This document shows, in pieces, positions 1 through 7,436 of a DNA stretch of 21,050 nucleotides. The notes beneath the pieces are model-generated. The model worked only from the letters and a program-made list of their open reading frames with translations, was not told the DNA's origin and did not search any database. This DNA comes from a virus. Numbering within the stretch: position 1 is the first letter of the stretch; every line of letters begins with the position of its first letter. The stretch lies in IMG/VR virus record IMGVR_UViG_3300032288_003545, positions 1 to 21,050 of that record; one strand, 5' to 3'. Both the position numbers and the translations under genes were made by a program.

Positions 1-81
1 GCTAAGACCTCGGCTAAAATTGCCAGCCTTGAAAGTAATCAACAGAAACAATTGTTGAGTTTACTTTTAAAGGTGGCATAA
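1..81 (+). CDS. C-terminal end of an unknown phage gene (5' truncated by window)
   Basis: Frame 1 is open from the window edge to a TAA at 79-81 and gives 26 residues ending in LLSLLLKVA. The sequence is Gln- and Leu-rich and looks helical. The next gene starts 6 nt after the stop, so the two are probably co-transcribed. Too little is visible to name it. Confidence 0.6.
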   Translation, partial: AKTSAKIASLESNQQKQLLSLLLKVA

Positions 82-87
82 TGCCGT

Positions 88-717
88 ATGCTCGACACAT
101 TTCCGTTTGATAAACGATTAGCTGCGGATCTCCTAGCCGATACTGAAACCACGGCTACGGTTTTGCATATGATCATCCTGGCTGCTTACGGCGATGAAGT
201 ATATGGTTCGCTAGAACACGGCATTGAACCTGCAGATCCTGTGGAATTATGGCTTCGTATTAAAGAAGACTTTTCCGTAACTGTCCCGGAGTCTAATGAA
301 AATAAAGTAAATGCTTTAATGCTAGCTTTATCCACGGAAGCTTTTTACGATGACCCGTTAGCATTTATCAGTATATCTAATGCTCTGTATTCCGGGGATC
401 TTGGTGACTTAGTTGATGGAGCTCTCGAGGATTTAACTATGCCAGAAATGCTCTGGGGTATCTACGAGGTAGAACTGAACCGTGGAGATTCCGAAGGCTT
501 TGCTTTACCTATTGACCGTCTGATTGATGAGATCATTAAAAATGAGGCAGAGGACAATGAGGAGTTAGAGGAAGAACAGGTAGTTCCATACTACGAAAAG
601 TTCGTTGCGGAAATGCGCGATGATATGCTTGTTCAAATGCGGATGCTGGGAGTGGATGAGATGGTCATTAAAAAGATATTAAAAGAAGATCTCACTCCTG
701 CTCCTGAATTATCCTGA
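88..717 (+). CDS. Acidic phage protein of unknown function, 209 aa
   Basis: I do not recognise this protein. It is strongly acidic and largely helical in appearance, with no signal peptide or membrane segment. A Glu/Asp cluster lies around residues 152-164, just before a Tyr/Met-rich C-terminal helix region. The chosen ATG at 88 has one of the few Shine-Dalgarno-like sequences in the window (AGGTGG at 71-76, about 11 nt upstream). It follows the previous gene by only 6 nt, so the two are likely one operon. Its stop overlaps the terminase gene tail-to-tail by 9 bp. Lying beside terminase, it may belong to a head or packaging cluster, but that is inferred from position only. Confidence 0.75.
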   Translation: MLDTFPFDKRLAADLLADTETTATVLHMIILAAYGDEVYGSLEHGIEPADPVELWLRIKEDFSVTVPESNENKVNALMLALSTEAFYDDPLAFISISNALYSGDLGDLVDGALEDLTMPEMLWGIYEVELNRGDSEGFALPIDRLIDEIIKNEAEDNEELEEEQVVPYYEKFVAEMRDDMLVQMRMLGVDEMVIKKILKEDLTPAPELS

Positions 718-2598
718 GATGGCACCTCCCAAGTCAAATCCTCCATGAGGGTTAAAGAACTGCGTCTGCTGCCCCGGATTAAATGTCTCTCTAAATATCT
801 GTGTTAAGGCAGGATCTTCTAGAATAGGTTCATTCAGAATAATGCGCGCCAAGCAGAAAGCAAAGTTGATCGCATGCAAAGTATCATCTGCTTTAGATCC
901 ATGCCGTTGATATCTAAAACCTGAATTACCTCCGACTGTTTCTGTTGGTACGCGGTACAGGTTCAGTAATTCAAGAAGACGTTCTTGGGCGAGCTCCCAG
1001 GAATAACATCTGAATCTTCTACTTTTAATAGCCTGATATAAGCTAGTAATAGATTCAGTTCTATTCAGCGAGTACTGGTTAAACCACCCAGGGCCACTGC
1101 TTGGTGCCTTAATCAAAGCTGACTGCGGGCCAACATAACCAAATATGAAATGTCTCTCTGGGCGAATAATGGGATTCTCGCGAAGCAGCATATTATAAGC
1201 CGCGCCAACGCCGAAGTCAGAAGCAATACCTATGCAGTTATAAGCTTTGTGATCTTCGCAAATCTGGTTTGAAATACTTCTGTAGTCCATACCAGAATAT
1301 TGCCTGATGTGTATAATTTCAATACTACCATCCCAGCAAATACCAAGTATAGCATGAACAGTATAGGAAACTTTCGTTTTAGTAGCTGGGTTATAATCAG
1401 AACCACCCCAGTCACACCCTGATACTGTGTATTTATATCTTCTTTGTGATGGGTGTGATAAACTTTTTAAAGTCTCAGGTGTCTCAGGAAGAACACATAT
1501 ATTCTTTAGATCCTGAGTTGTAATTTCCCGCATACCCTCTTCTGTAGGGATACCTAGAATTTCCTGCAGGAACTTCTTGATGTCATAGCTCTGAAATGCG
1601 TTCCAGATTTCCATCCATTTCTGAGGAATATTAGCGTAATCAGGAATGATAATCTGAGGGATGTGGAATCCTAGATATCCTTGTTCAAAGTTAGATTGAA
1701 TCTGATGTACGAATCTGCCATCAGTTACATCGATTACTTTACCAGAAGCTGGATTGGTAAGTCCTTGCGGTTGAATGGCTTTAAGAATGTCCTCTTTATC
1801 TGAGCAGTTAAGCCAGCCCTGGCCTACACTATTAGAATGGTAGCCGGGAGCACGGATTAACCAAGCAGCTTGGCTAGACTCTAAAAATTTAGTTTCTAAT
1901 AATGAGTCAGTCGTAGTGGATGTGCCTGCATAAATAGTAGTAGGCATACGTGAAGCCTTTTGGCACTGCTCGATGTCAGGAAGGAAGTCTGGATCAAGTA
2001 ACTGACACTCATCAAACAGTGCTTCGTCTGTAGTTTTAGAACGAGCTTCCTGTGTATCCGTCAAGCACTTGACCAGCATAGTCACAGACTCATTTGGATA
2101 CTCTTTATATTTTAAGTTCTGTCTATAATCTTTATGTACCTGATAGAACCTAAAAGCTCTCTCCATTTCCCGGACACGGTTCGCATACGTATCCAAGAAT
2201 GATTGGTGCGGAACAATATACATACTGCGCCTTTTGCGCATAATGTGCGCGTACATTAACTGTCGGGCTCCGAACGACGTAGACTTTCCAATCTGACGTC
2301 CTGCTCGTATACTCAGAAACCCGCCAATCTGCATATGAAACATAGCGAAGGAATAAGGTCGTGCAGAACAGGATAATGGTTTATCGTATGGATACTGAGG
2401 AAAGAAGTAAGGTACCAACAAACCGGCATTGTATTTGCAAAGTCTATAAATATCTATTATCCTACTAGCTATCTTGTCACTACCATGCGGATCTCCATCG
2501 GTTTCTTTTTCTAATCGTTTGATATCGTCAGTTAAAGCTTTAAGCTTATACCGAAACTCCGCATTTGTTTTGACTTCCCAGTTTAAATCAATGTACAT
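709..2598 (-). CDS. Terminase large subunit (packaging ATPase/nuclease)
   Basis: This 629-aa protein is the motor that packages phage DNA into proheads and cuts the concatemer. The N-terminal ATPase carries a Walker A motif AGRQIGKST at residues 99-107, a Walker B LFDE at 184-187 and a motif III-like AGTSTTT near 214-220. The C-terminal RNase H-like nuclease shows acidic positions in GCDWGGSD (D386), ASDFG (D451) and KADDTLHA (D561/D562), which is the usual order for the family. The length is typical. The gene is the only long leftward gene in the first 8 kb, and its ATG (2596-2598) is 2 bp from the start codon of the next rightward gene, so its promoter must lie inside that neighbour. No small terminase subunit is visible in the window. 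Confidence 0.95.
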   Translation of the reverse strand: MYIDLNWEVKTNAEFRYKLKALTDDIKRLEKETDGDPHGSDKIASRIIDIYRLCKYNAGLLVPYFFPQYPYDKPLSCSARPYSFAMFHMQIGGFLSIRAGRQIGKSTSFGARQLMYAHIMRKRRSMYIVPHQSFLDTYANRVREMERAFRFYQVHKDYRQNLKYKEYPNESVTMLVKCLTDTQEARSKTTDEALFDECQLLDPDFLPDIEQCQKASRMPTTIYAGTSTTTDSLLETKFLESSQAAWLIRAPGYHSNSVGQGWLNCSDKEDILKAIQPQGLTNPASGKVIDVTDGRFVHQIQSNFEQGYLGFHIPQIIIPDYANIPQKWMEIWNAFQSYDIKKFLQEILGIPTEEGMREITTQDLKNICVLPETPETLKSLSHPSQRRYKYTVSGCDWGGSDYNPATKTKVSYTVHAILGICWDGSIEIIHIRQYSGMDYRSISNQICEDHKAYNCIGIASDFGVGAAYNMLLRENPIIRPERHFIFGYVGPQSALIKAPSSGPGWFNQYSLNRTESITSLYQAIKSRRFRCYSWELAQERLLELLNLYRVPTETVGGNSGFRYQRHGSKADDTLHAINFAFCLARIILNEPILEDPALTQIFRETFNPGQQTQFFNPHGGFDLGGAISG

Positions 2599-2600
2599 AT

Positions 2601-2837
2601 ATGGCTTTCTCTTACACAGCTAATTCACTAAGACACATTCGTCCCAATCGATTTTTTAAAGCTCGTTTTAGAAATATTAGATGGAACAGAGACGATACTA
2701 TTGTTGTTGACAGTGCGCCTGTCAATGATAATAAATTCGTGCCCACAGATCCTGAGGTAGTAAATGAGCAGTTGATCAATACACTGAATAACACAGATGC
2801 CAAACTCGAAAGAATCAGAAACCGTTACAACGGATAA
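2601..2837 (+). CDS. Small unknown phage protein, 78 aa
   Basis: I do not recognise this protein. The N-terminal third is basic and aromatic (RFFKARFRNIRW, residues 17-28), and the rest is polar and Asn/Asp-rich. There is no Shine-Dalgarno sequence before the ATG. The start codon is divergent from the terminase start with 2 bp between them. The 3' end overlaps the next gene by 41 nt in another frame, which supports coupled expression. The basic segment could bind nucleic acid, but that is a guess. Confidence 0.65.
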   Translation: MAFSYTANSLRHIRPNRFFKARFRNIRWNRDDTIVVDSAPVNDNKFVPTDPEVVNEQLINTLNNTDAKLERIRNRYNG

Positions 2838-3255
2838 AGTTGAGAAGACGGAAAATAAATTGTCTGAGAATTTTCAGAAAGTTCTTGCAACTCTTCAAGA
2901 AATTGCTAAAAAACTTCCAGAAACCGAAAAGGCATTTGACCCCATCTCTTATTTAATTAAGTCTCTCAAAGACAGTGATGTCCTAATTGAATACAAAATT
3001 ATAGCCCACAGTAAAGATGGTGAGATATTCAATATCGAAGGAGTAAACAATCTACCCAGACTGTTTGATGAATCGATGCTTCCAGAAGCGCCTACCAATT
3101 TTGAAAACGCATTTAACTCTAGCATTATCAGGCCTGCTTTAAATGCATTCATGAAATACACCCGGGATAAGGTTGAAGAATATAAGAAACCATCTTCAGC
3201 TGCCCAATCGTTAATGTTACCTAATACCGAACAGCAAGACTTCATATCAGAATAA
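2797..3255 (+). CDS. Unknown phage protein, 152 aa
   Basis: I do not recognise this protein. It begins with a polar Thr/Glu/Lys-rich stretch, then a likely amphipathic helix around residues 25-45 and a mixed alpha/beta middle; the C-terminal tail is Gln/Ser-rich. No membrane segment or metal motif is seen. It starts inside the 78-aa gene (41-nt overlap) and ends 4 nt before the thymidylate synthase ATG. The three genes therefore look like one operon that ends at the terminator near 4075-4103. Confidence 0.75.
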   Translation: MPNSKESETVTTDKVEKTENKLSENFQKVLATLQEIAKKLPETEKAFDPISYLIKSLKDSDVLIEYKIIAHSKDGEIFNIEGVNNLPRLFDESMLPEAPTNFENAFNSSIIRPALNAFMKYTRDKVEEYKKPSSAAQSLMLPNTEQQDFISE

Positions 3256-3259
3256 AGTT

Positions 3260-4054
3260 ATGATTGAGTACCAAAAGTTAATGAGGCATGTATTGGAGAA
3301 TGGTGTGTACAAGATGGATAGGACGGGCACAGGTGCCATTTCCGTATTCGGTACACAGAGTCGTTATAATCTGACCGAAGGCTTTCCTTTGGTGACGACA
3401 AAGAAGATGCATTTGAAATCTATTATCCATGAACTGCTCTGGTTCATTAGGGGAGATACAAATGTTAAATATCTTCAAGATAACGGTGTGACCATCTGGG
3501 ATGAATGGGCTGGACCAGATGGCGAGCTAGGACCTATCTACGGAAAACAATGGCGTAGCTGGGAAACTCGAGATGGAACTATTGATCAGTTATTCAATGT
3601 TATCGAAGGACTGAAAAACAATCCACATAGTCGTAGGCATATTGTTACCGCCTGGAATCCTGCAGATGTAGAAACAATGGCGCTACCTCCTTGCCATGCT
3701 TTCTTCCAATTCTTTGTGGATGATGAGGATCGCCTTAGCCTGCAGCTATATCAGCGTAGCGCCGATGTATTCCTCGGTGTACCATTTAACATTGCCAGCT
3801 ACTCATTGCTGTTAATGATGGTTGCTCAGGTTACTGGTTATACACCGCATGAATTTATTCATACTATCGGTGACGCTCATTTATATTCCAATCATATTGA
3901 GCAAGCCAAACTCCAGCTTTCCCGAGAACCTCTGGAAAGTCCTATTATGAAGATCAATCCCAATATTAAAAATATTGATGGCTTCAAATATACGGATTTT
4001 GAATTGGTGAATTACGAATGTTATCCTGCTATCAAAGCAGAGATTGCCGTTTAA
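3260..4054 (+). CDS. thyA: Thymidylate synthase (folate-dependent ThyA type)
   Basis: The 264-aa product converts dUMP to dTMP using methylene-tetrahydrofolate, which boosts the thymidine pool for phage DNA synthesis. The length equals that of bacterial ThyA. The dUMP/folate loop DRTGTG is at residues 20-25 (R21), the catalytic cysteine lies in [10 protein letters not shown] (C145), and [12 protein letters not shown] (162-173) and PFNIASY (N177) are intact. The C-terminus ends in IKAEIAV, close to the usual closing tail. All active-site residues I can see are present, so the enzyme should be active. There is no Shine-Dalgarno sequence before the ATG. A hairpin terminator follows 20 nt after the stop codon. 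Confidence 0.97.
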   Translation: MIEYQKLMRHVLENGVYKMDRTGTGAISVFGTQSRYNLTEGFPLVTTKKMHLKSIIHELLWFIRGDTNVKYLQDNGVTIWDEWAGPDGELGPIYGKQWRSWETRDGTIDQLFNVIEGLKNNPHSRRHIVTAWNPADVETMALPPCHAFFQFFVDDEDRLSLQLYQRSADVFLGVPFNIASYSLLLMMVAQVTGYTPHEFIHTIGDAHLYSNHIEQAKLQLSREPLESPIMKINPNIKNIDGFKYTDFELVNYECYPAIKAEIAV

Positions 4055-4074
4055 TTAACCTACTATATTTATCA

Positions 4075-4103
4075 AAGGGGTGCTCGTAACTGGGCACCCT
4101 TTT
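4075..4103 (+). terminator. Intrinsic terminator after thymidylate synthase
   Basis: AAGGGGTGC (4075-4083) pairs with GCACCCTTT (4094-4102) to form a 9-bp stem with one G-U pair and a 10-nt loop, running into T4100-4103. It sits just after the thyA stop. Its T-run is directly continuous with the first copy of the 20-bp promoter-like element, so the terminator and the next promoter form one compact boundary. Confidence 0.75.
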
Positions 4104-4121
4104 GTGTTATATAAATTTGTA
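4102..4121 (+). promoter_or_regulatory. 20-bp promoter-like element, copy 1
   Basis: The sequence TTGTGTTATATAAATTTGTA occurs here and identically at 4499 and 7416. Each copy is intergenic, points rightward, lies downstream of a gene end and precedes a unit that ends in a terminator. The core TATAAATT resembles the T4 late promoter -10 (TATAAATA), and TAAATTTG also fits the TAnnTTTG box of Bacteroidota promoters. No conventional -35 or -33 element is evident. This copy precedes the 92-aa gene at 4167. Confidence 0.75.
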
Positions 4122-4166
4122 ACCCCAGAAATGGGTGTTACAAAACATCAACACACACATAAAAGT

Positions 4167-4445
4167 ATGTATACAAATAATCAAAAACTTAAAGTTTTGG
4201 TTGATTACGCAATCAAAACTTTCCCCGAAAGGGTCGAGCAGGAATTCTTGAATCATTTCAAGGAATTCTGCGAGGAGCCATCCACCAAGAATGCCGCTGA
4301 CGTTATATGGCTGCTTCTTGCTGTGTTCGAAAAATACGGAATGTCGAAGGAAGGCGGCAAAAGCATCGCAGATTTGGAGGTAAGGCTTTCTCAGCTGGTT
4401 GACCGGCTGGAAAAAACTGGCGGGTTGATTAACCCTGAAAAATAA
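4167..4445 (+). CDS. Unknown phage protein, 92 aa, in its own transcription unit
   Basis: I chose ATG 4167 because an in-frame ATG at 4080 would place translation across the terminator loop and the promoter-like element at 4102-4121. The product is a compact, probably all-helical protein with many acidic and basic residues. It includes FLNHFKEFCEEPSTK in its first half and a Leu/Val-rich amphipathic helix near the C-terminus (about residues 72-85). There is no signal peptide or metal motif. The leader is CA-rich with no Shine-Dalgarno sequence. The gene lies alone between promoter-like copy 1 and a UUCG-loop terminator, so it is probably expressed strongly and independently. The function is unknown. 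Confidence 0.75.
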   Translation: MYTNNQKLKVLVDYAIKTFPERVEQEFLNHFKEFCEEPSTKNAADVIWLLLAVFEKYGMSKEGGKSIADLEVRLSQLVDRLEKTGGLINPEK

Positions 4446-4450
4446 TCACT

Positions 4451-4474
4451 GGGGATCTTCGGATCCCTTTTTTT
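4451..4474 (+). terminator. Intrinsic terminator with TTCG tetraloop
   Basis: GGGATC (4452-4457), TTCG loop, GATCCC (4462-4467), then seven T residues (4468-4474). This is a compact textbook intrinsic terminator. It closes the 92-aa gene unit about 24 nt before the next promoter-like element. Confidence 0.88.
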
Positions 4475-4498
4475 ATTTATCTGCTATAACTATACTTA

Positions 4499-4518
4499 TT
4501 GTGTTATATAAATTTGTA
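4499..4518 (+). promoter_or_regulatory. 20-bp promoter-like element, copy 2
   Basis: This is an identical copy of TTGTGTTATATAAATTTGTA. The preceding bases (TTA) and following CG are also shared with copy 3. It lies 25 nt after a terminator and 33 nt before the ATG of the 665-aa gene. The predicted transcription start is near 4523. Confidence 0.75.
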
Positions 4519-4551
4519 CGCACCGGAATTATCTAGGACGTACTTCACGTT

Positions 4552-6549
4552 ATGTTCTTACACATCAAACAACAAGTACAGAAGCGCTTTAATGAGCTTC
4601 TGCAAAATGGTCCCGTATTTTGCGTGGACATCGACAAAGAAAAGATCTGGGAAATGTACCTCGCTGCATTCCCGGAACAATACAAACAGGAGAATACCTG
4701 TAACTGCTGTAAATCTTTTATCCGTCAGTTCTCAGGACTGGTTGGTATTAAAGATAACAAGGTCCTTACTCTGTGGGACTTTGAATGTACTGATCCAGAG
4801 TACGCTAATTCGGTTAAGGCAATGAGGGATTATATTCTCTCCTGCAAGATCGATTCAGTTTATGTTAATTCGTTCGCCAAGCTGGGAACGGATAAGACAC
4901 CGGACGCAAAACGTAATCTGGTTTGGGAGCATTATTTCATTGAGCTGCCGCGAAACATGCTGGTACGGGAAGATAAAATCGGACCAACTCAAGGTACAGC
5001 TAGGGACAATAAAAATGTCCTTAAGCGCTCGCTTGATGAAATCACGGATGATGCCGTGAATACTGTTCTTGAACTGATTGGTCAGAATTCCCTGTACCGG
5101 GGCAATGAGCATAAAGCTACACTGACCGAGTTTATTAAAATTAAGGAGCGGTATAAGAAGGTACCTAACGCCCTGCGCGATAACTTCTGCTGGGCTGAAG
5201 CGCCAAAGACTCATGCTGCCGTCTGCCGTATTCGTAATACGTCTATCGGTACGCTGCTGGTAGATTTGTCTGAAGGTCGTGACCTGGATAGTGCGGTCTC
5301 CGCATTTGAACGTGTAGTGGCTCCTGCTAACTACAAGCGCCCTACCGCGCTGGTTACACCCAGGATGATTGAACAGGCGCAGGAACGTCTGACTGAGCTG
5401 GGTATGCTCGGTTCACTTGAACGTCGTATCCTGGACAGTCGTGATCTCAATGTTAATAATACATTGTTCGTGCATCGTCCGTCTGGTGGTGGTGTTTCCG
5501 ATATCTTCGCAGACCTGAAGAAAGACACTATTGTCAATCCTAAGAGTCTGAATAAAGTTGAGGAAATCAGCATTCAGGACTTTGTGGATAAAGTTCTACC
5601 TACTTCCAAATCTATTAAAGTTCTTGTGGAGAATATTCACATGCCGAACTTTGTTACTTTGGTCGGCGCTAAGAACCCGGATGATCCTACCATGTTCAAG
5701 TGGGGAAATAACTACTCCTGGGCATACACCGGGGATGTGGCTGACTCGATCAAAGAACGTGTCAAAGCTGCCGGTGGTAATGTCACTGGCGTTCTGCGTA
5801 TCAGCTTGTCATGGCATAACCACGATGACCTGGATCTGCATGTTCATGAGCCTCAAGGTTATCATATTTATTTTGCTAACAAGAGGGCGTTGTCTCCATC
5901 AGGCGGTATGCTGGATGTAGACATGAATGCAGGTGGTGGTAGTAGCCGTGAACCTGTGGAAAATATTTTCTGGGCTAAAGAACCCAGAATGGAAGGCACG
6001 TATTCTGTCGTTGTGAATAATTACTGCCGCCGCGATAATAAAGATGGTGGCTTTGAGGTTGAGATTGAGTACAATGGTGAAATTGAAACTTTCACTTCTA
6101 ATACCAATGCAGCCACAGGTAAAAATTTCAACATCGTTGAATTTAATTACACCAAGAAAAATGGTATTCAGTTTATTAATTCTAGCGGTAAATCTAATAT
6201 CGCTAAATATAATTCCAGAGAGAAGTGGGGTGTAAAGACCGGGCAGTTTGTTCCTGTTCGTGCTATTACGCTGTCTCCTAATTTCTGGAATGATACATCA
6301 GGTAACAAACATTATTTGTTCCTGCTGGAAGGTTGTAAATCGGATGAGAAGACTCGTCCGTTTTTCAATGAGTTCCTTAAGCCTGAGCTTAGCGCAGATC
6401 GCAAGGTCTTCGAGATCCTGGGTAGTAAGGTAAATGTAGACAAAGCGGAAGATGAGCTGTCTGGTATCGGTTTCTCCGACACCGTACGGAATCATGTTTT
6501 CGTTGAAGTCGAAGGCACGTTCAAGCGTGTCGTCAAAGTTAAATTTTAA
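4552..6549 (+). CDS. Large conserved phage protein with YfaP/DUF2135-like domain, 665 aa
   Basis: The function is unknown. An N-terminal region carries a TCNCCKSFIRQF cysteine cluster at residues 49-60. A long middle part is mostly alpha/beta. A beta-rich domain at about 412-535 has the hallmarks I associate with YfaP/DUF2135-type domains: LSWHNHDDLDLHVHEP (419-434), a GGMLDVDMNAGGG turn (451-463), EPVENIFW (467-474) and a GxYxVxVNxY strand (482-491). Asp/His clusters suggest metal binding. The final 125 residues include LSPNFWNDTSGNKHYLFLLEG. From memory, similar proteins occur in several tailed phages, but I cannot verify this here. It is the first gene after promoter-like copy 2. There is only a weak AGGA about 17 nt upstream. 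I see no signal peptide or membrane segment. Confidence 0.85.
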   Translation: MFLHIKQQVQKRFNELLQNGPVFCVDIDKEKIWEMYLAAFPEQYKQENTCNCCKSFIRQFSGLVGIKDNKVLTLWDFECTDPEYANSVKAMRDYILSCKIDSVYVNSFAKLGTDKTPDAKRNLVWEHYFIELPRNMLVREDKIGPTQGTARDNKNVLKRSLDEITDDAVNTVLELIGQNSLYRGNEHKATLTEFIKIKERYKKVPNALRDNFCWAEAPKTHAAVCRIRNTSIGTLLVDLSEGRDLDSAVSAFERVVAPANYKRPTALVTPRMIEQAQERLTELGMLGSLERRILDSRDLNVNNTLFVHRPSGGGVSDIFADLKKDTIVNPKSLNKVEEISIQDFVDKVLPTSKSIKVLVENIHMPNFVTLVGAKNPDDPTMFKWGNNYSWAYTGDVADSIKERVKAAGGNVTGVLRISLSWHNHDDLDLHVHEPQGYHIYFANKRALSPSGGMLDVDMNAGGGSSREPVENIFWAKEPRMEGTYSVVVNNYCRRDNKDGGFEVEIEYNGEIETFTSNTNAATGKNFNIVEFNYTKKNGIQFINSSGKSNIAKYNSREKWGVKTGQFVPVRAITLSPNFWNDTSGNKHYLFLLEGCKSDEKTRPFFNEFLKPELSADRKVFEILGSKVNVDKAEDELSGIGFSDTVRNHVFVEVEGTFKRVVKVKF

Positions 6550-6561
6550 TTAAAAATTCAA

Positions 6562-6756
6562 ATGACTCCTAAAACATACACTCTGGGACAGGATGAAGAA
6601 TGTAATGCGCTTTATGATGAAAATGGAAATTTAATTTATGGTTGGCAAGAAGGCGATGACATTTCTCGCGTTCTTAGCAAAATACTTTCTAACTTTAATA
6701 TAACGTTAGATCGTAAATCTATTAGTGTTGATGGATCCTATCCTTCAAAAATTTAA
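6562..6756 (+). CDS. Small acidic unknown protein, 64 aa
   Basis: I do not recognise this protein. It contains a short motif LYDENGNLIYGW that could be a beta hairpin, followed by a polar C-terminal half. It lies 12 nt after the 665-aa gene, with an AT-rich leader and no Shine-Dalgarno sequence. It should be on the same transcript as its neighbours, between promoter-like copy 2 and the terminator at 7202. Confidence 0.65.
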   Translation: MTPKTYTLGQDEECNALYDENGNLIYGWQEGDDISRVLSKILSNFNITLDRKSISVDGSYPSKI

Positions 6757-6790
6757 ATTCTAATCCCAAACAACCCACACAAATAAAACA

Positions 6791-7186
6791 ATGTCACTCG
6801 AAACACTCGTAGTCAAAGCCGCTCGTAAGAAGTGGCGCTTCGCAACCACCAAAGGTCACCTCAGCTTTGAGGATCTTTGGGATCTGAAGCTCGAAGATCT
6901 GGATAAGATCGCCGTTGCTCTGGATGAGAAAATCCAGAAGGGAGGACGTAAGTCCTTCATCACAAAAAGGACTGAAAGCATGACTGAAGAACAGGGCATG
7001 TTTGACCTTGTCAGCTATGTCATCGAAACCAAGATGGCAGAGGCTGATGCCGCTAAGGATCGCGCTGCTAAGCGTGGTCAGCGTGAGTTCCTTGAGGATC
7101 TCAAGAAGAAGAAGCTAATCGCTACGCTCGAGGGTCTGTCTCTCGATGAGATCGATAAGCAGATTGCTGCTCTTGGAGAAGAGTAA
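6791..7186 (+). CDS. Conserved phage hypothetical protein, 131 aa, helical
   Basis: The N-terminus KKWRFATTKGHLSFEDLWDL (residues 13-32), a Lys/Ala-rich charged helix around 75-105 and a C-terminal LDEIDKQIAAL resemble a family of small phage proteins I remember but that has no assigned role. The C-terminal half is probably a coiled coil or long helix and lacks Cys and Trp. The leader is CACACAAATAAAACA with no Shine-Dalgarno sequence. The codon choice looks more biased toward C-ending codons than that of adjacent small genes, which fits strong expression. It is followed directly by a 10-bp-stem terminator. Scaffolding or DNA-associated roles are possible but unsupported. Confidence 0.85.
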   Translation: MSLETLVVKAARKKWRFATTKGHLSFEDLWDLKLEDLDKIAVALDEKIQKGGRKSFITKRTESMTEEQGMFDLVSYVIETKMAEADAAKDRAAKRGQREFLEDLKKKKLIATLEGLSLDEIDKQIAALGEE

Positions 7187-7201
7187 CCAAACCTAAACCT
7201 C

Positions 7202-7238
7202 GCCGCCAGGAGTTAATTCTCCTGGCGGCTTTCTTTTT
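7202..7238 (+). terminator. Strong intrinsic terminator ending unit 2
   Basis: GCCGCCAGGA (7202-7211) pairs perfectly with TCCTGGCGGC (7220-7229) across an 8-nt loop, followed by TTTCTTTTT. This is a 10-bp GC-rich stem, among the strongest hairpins in the window. It lies 15 nt after the stop of the 131-aa gene. Confidence 0.93.
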
Positions 7239-7242
7239 ATCT

Positions 7243-7410
7243 ATGGATAAAATTTTAAAATATATCAAAGAGCAACTGGAGCTTATCAAAAATCAGAAAA
7301 CATATACTGATTGGGAAGAAGCCAGAAGAGAAGGGGCCGAGGGTGCTCTAGAAGATTTGCTGGAACAATTTTCAAATCCATGTTTATCTAAAAACAGTTG
7401 CAATACTTAA
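7243..7410 (+). CDS. Small unknown protein, 55 aa
   Basis: The ATG at 7243 lies 5 nt after the terminator T-run, and the stop TAA is at 7408-7410. The product has a Lys/Glu-rich helical N-terminal two thirds containing YTDWEEARREGAEGALEDLL (residues 21-40), and a C-terminal tail with two cysteines. There is no Shine-Dalgarno sequence and no obvious promoter, so expression would depend on terminator readthrough. The charged, helix-like composition supports a real gene, but confidence is moderate. Confidence 0.5.
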   Translation: MDKILKYIKEQLELIKNQKTYTDWEEARREGAEGALEDLLEQFSNPCLSKNSCNT

Positions 7411-7415
7411 CATTA

Positions 7416-7435
7416 TTGTGTTATATAAATTTGTA
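7416..7435 (+). promoter_or_regulatory. 20-bp promoter-like element, copy 3 (drives the structured RNA)
   Basis: This is the third identical copy of TTGTGTTATATAAATTTGTA, sharing TTA upstream and CG downstream with copy 2. It lies 5 nt after the stop of the 55-aa gene. No credible gene follows for about 440 nt; a GC-rich structured stretch and a strong terminator follow instead. Confidence 0.75.
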
Positions 7436-7436
7436 C

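Noticed and set aside
4119-4141. Hairpin GTAACCCC/GGGTGTTAC at the start of unit 1 as a riboswitch or 5' stabiliser
   Set aside because: Its left arm overlaps the promoter-like element, so much of it would probably not be in the transcript; similar short repeats at the other two copies are weak.
4080-4166. Longer 121-aa version of the 92-aa protein starting at ATG 4080
   Set aside because: It would translate the terminator loop and the exact 20-bp promoter-like element; the ATG at 4167 downstream of the promoter is far more likely.
6541-6561. AT-rich near-palindrome AATTTTAATTAAAAATT between two genes
   Set aside because: Low-complexity AT sequence with no GC stem; it has no terminator or operator character.
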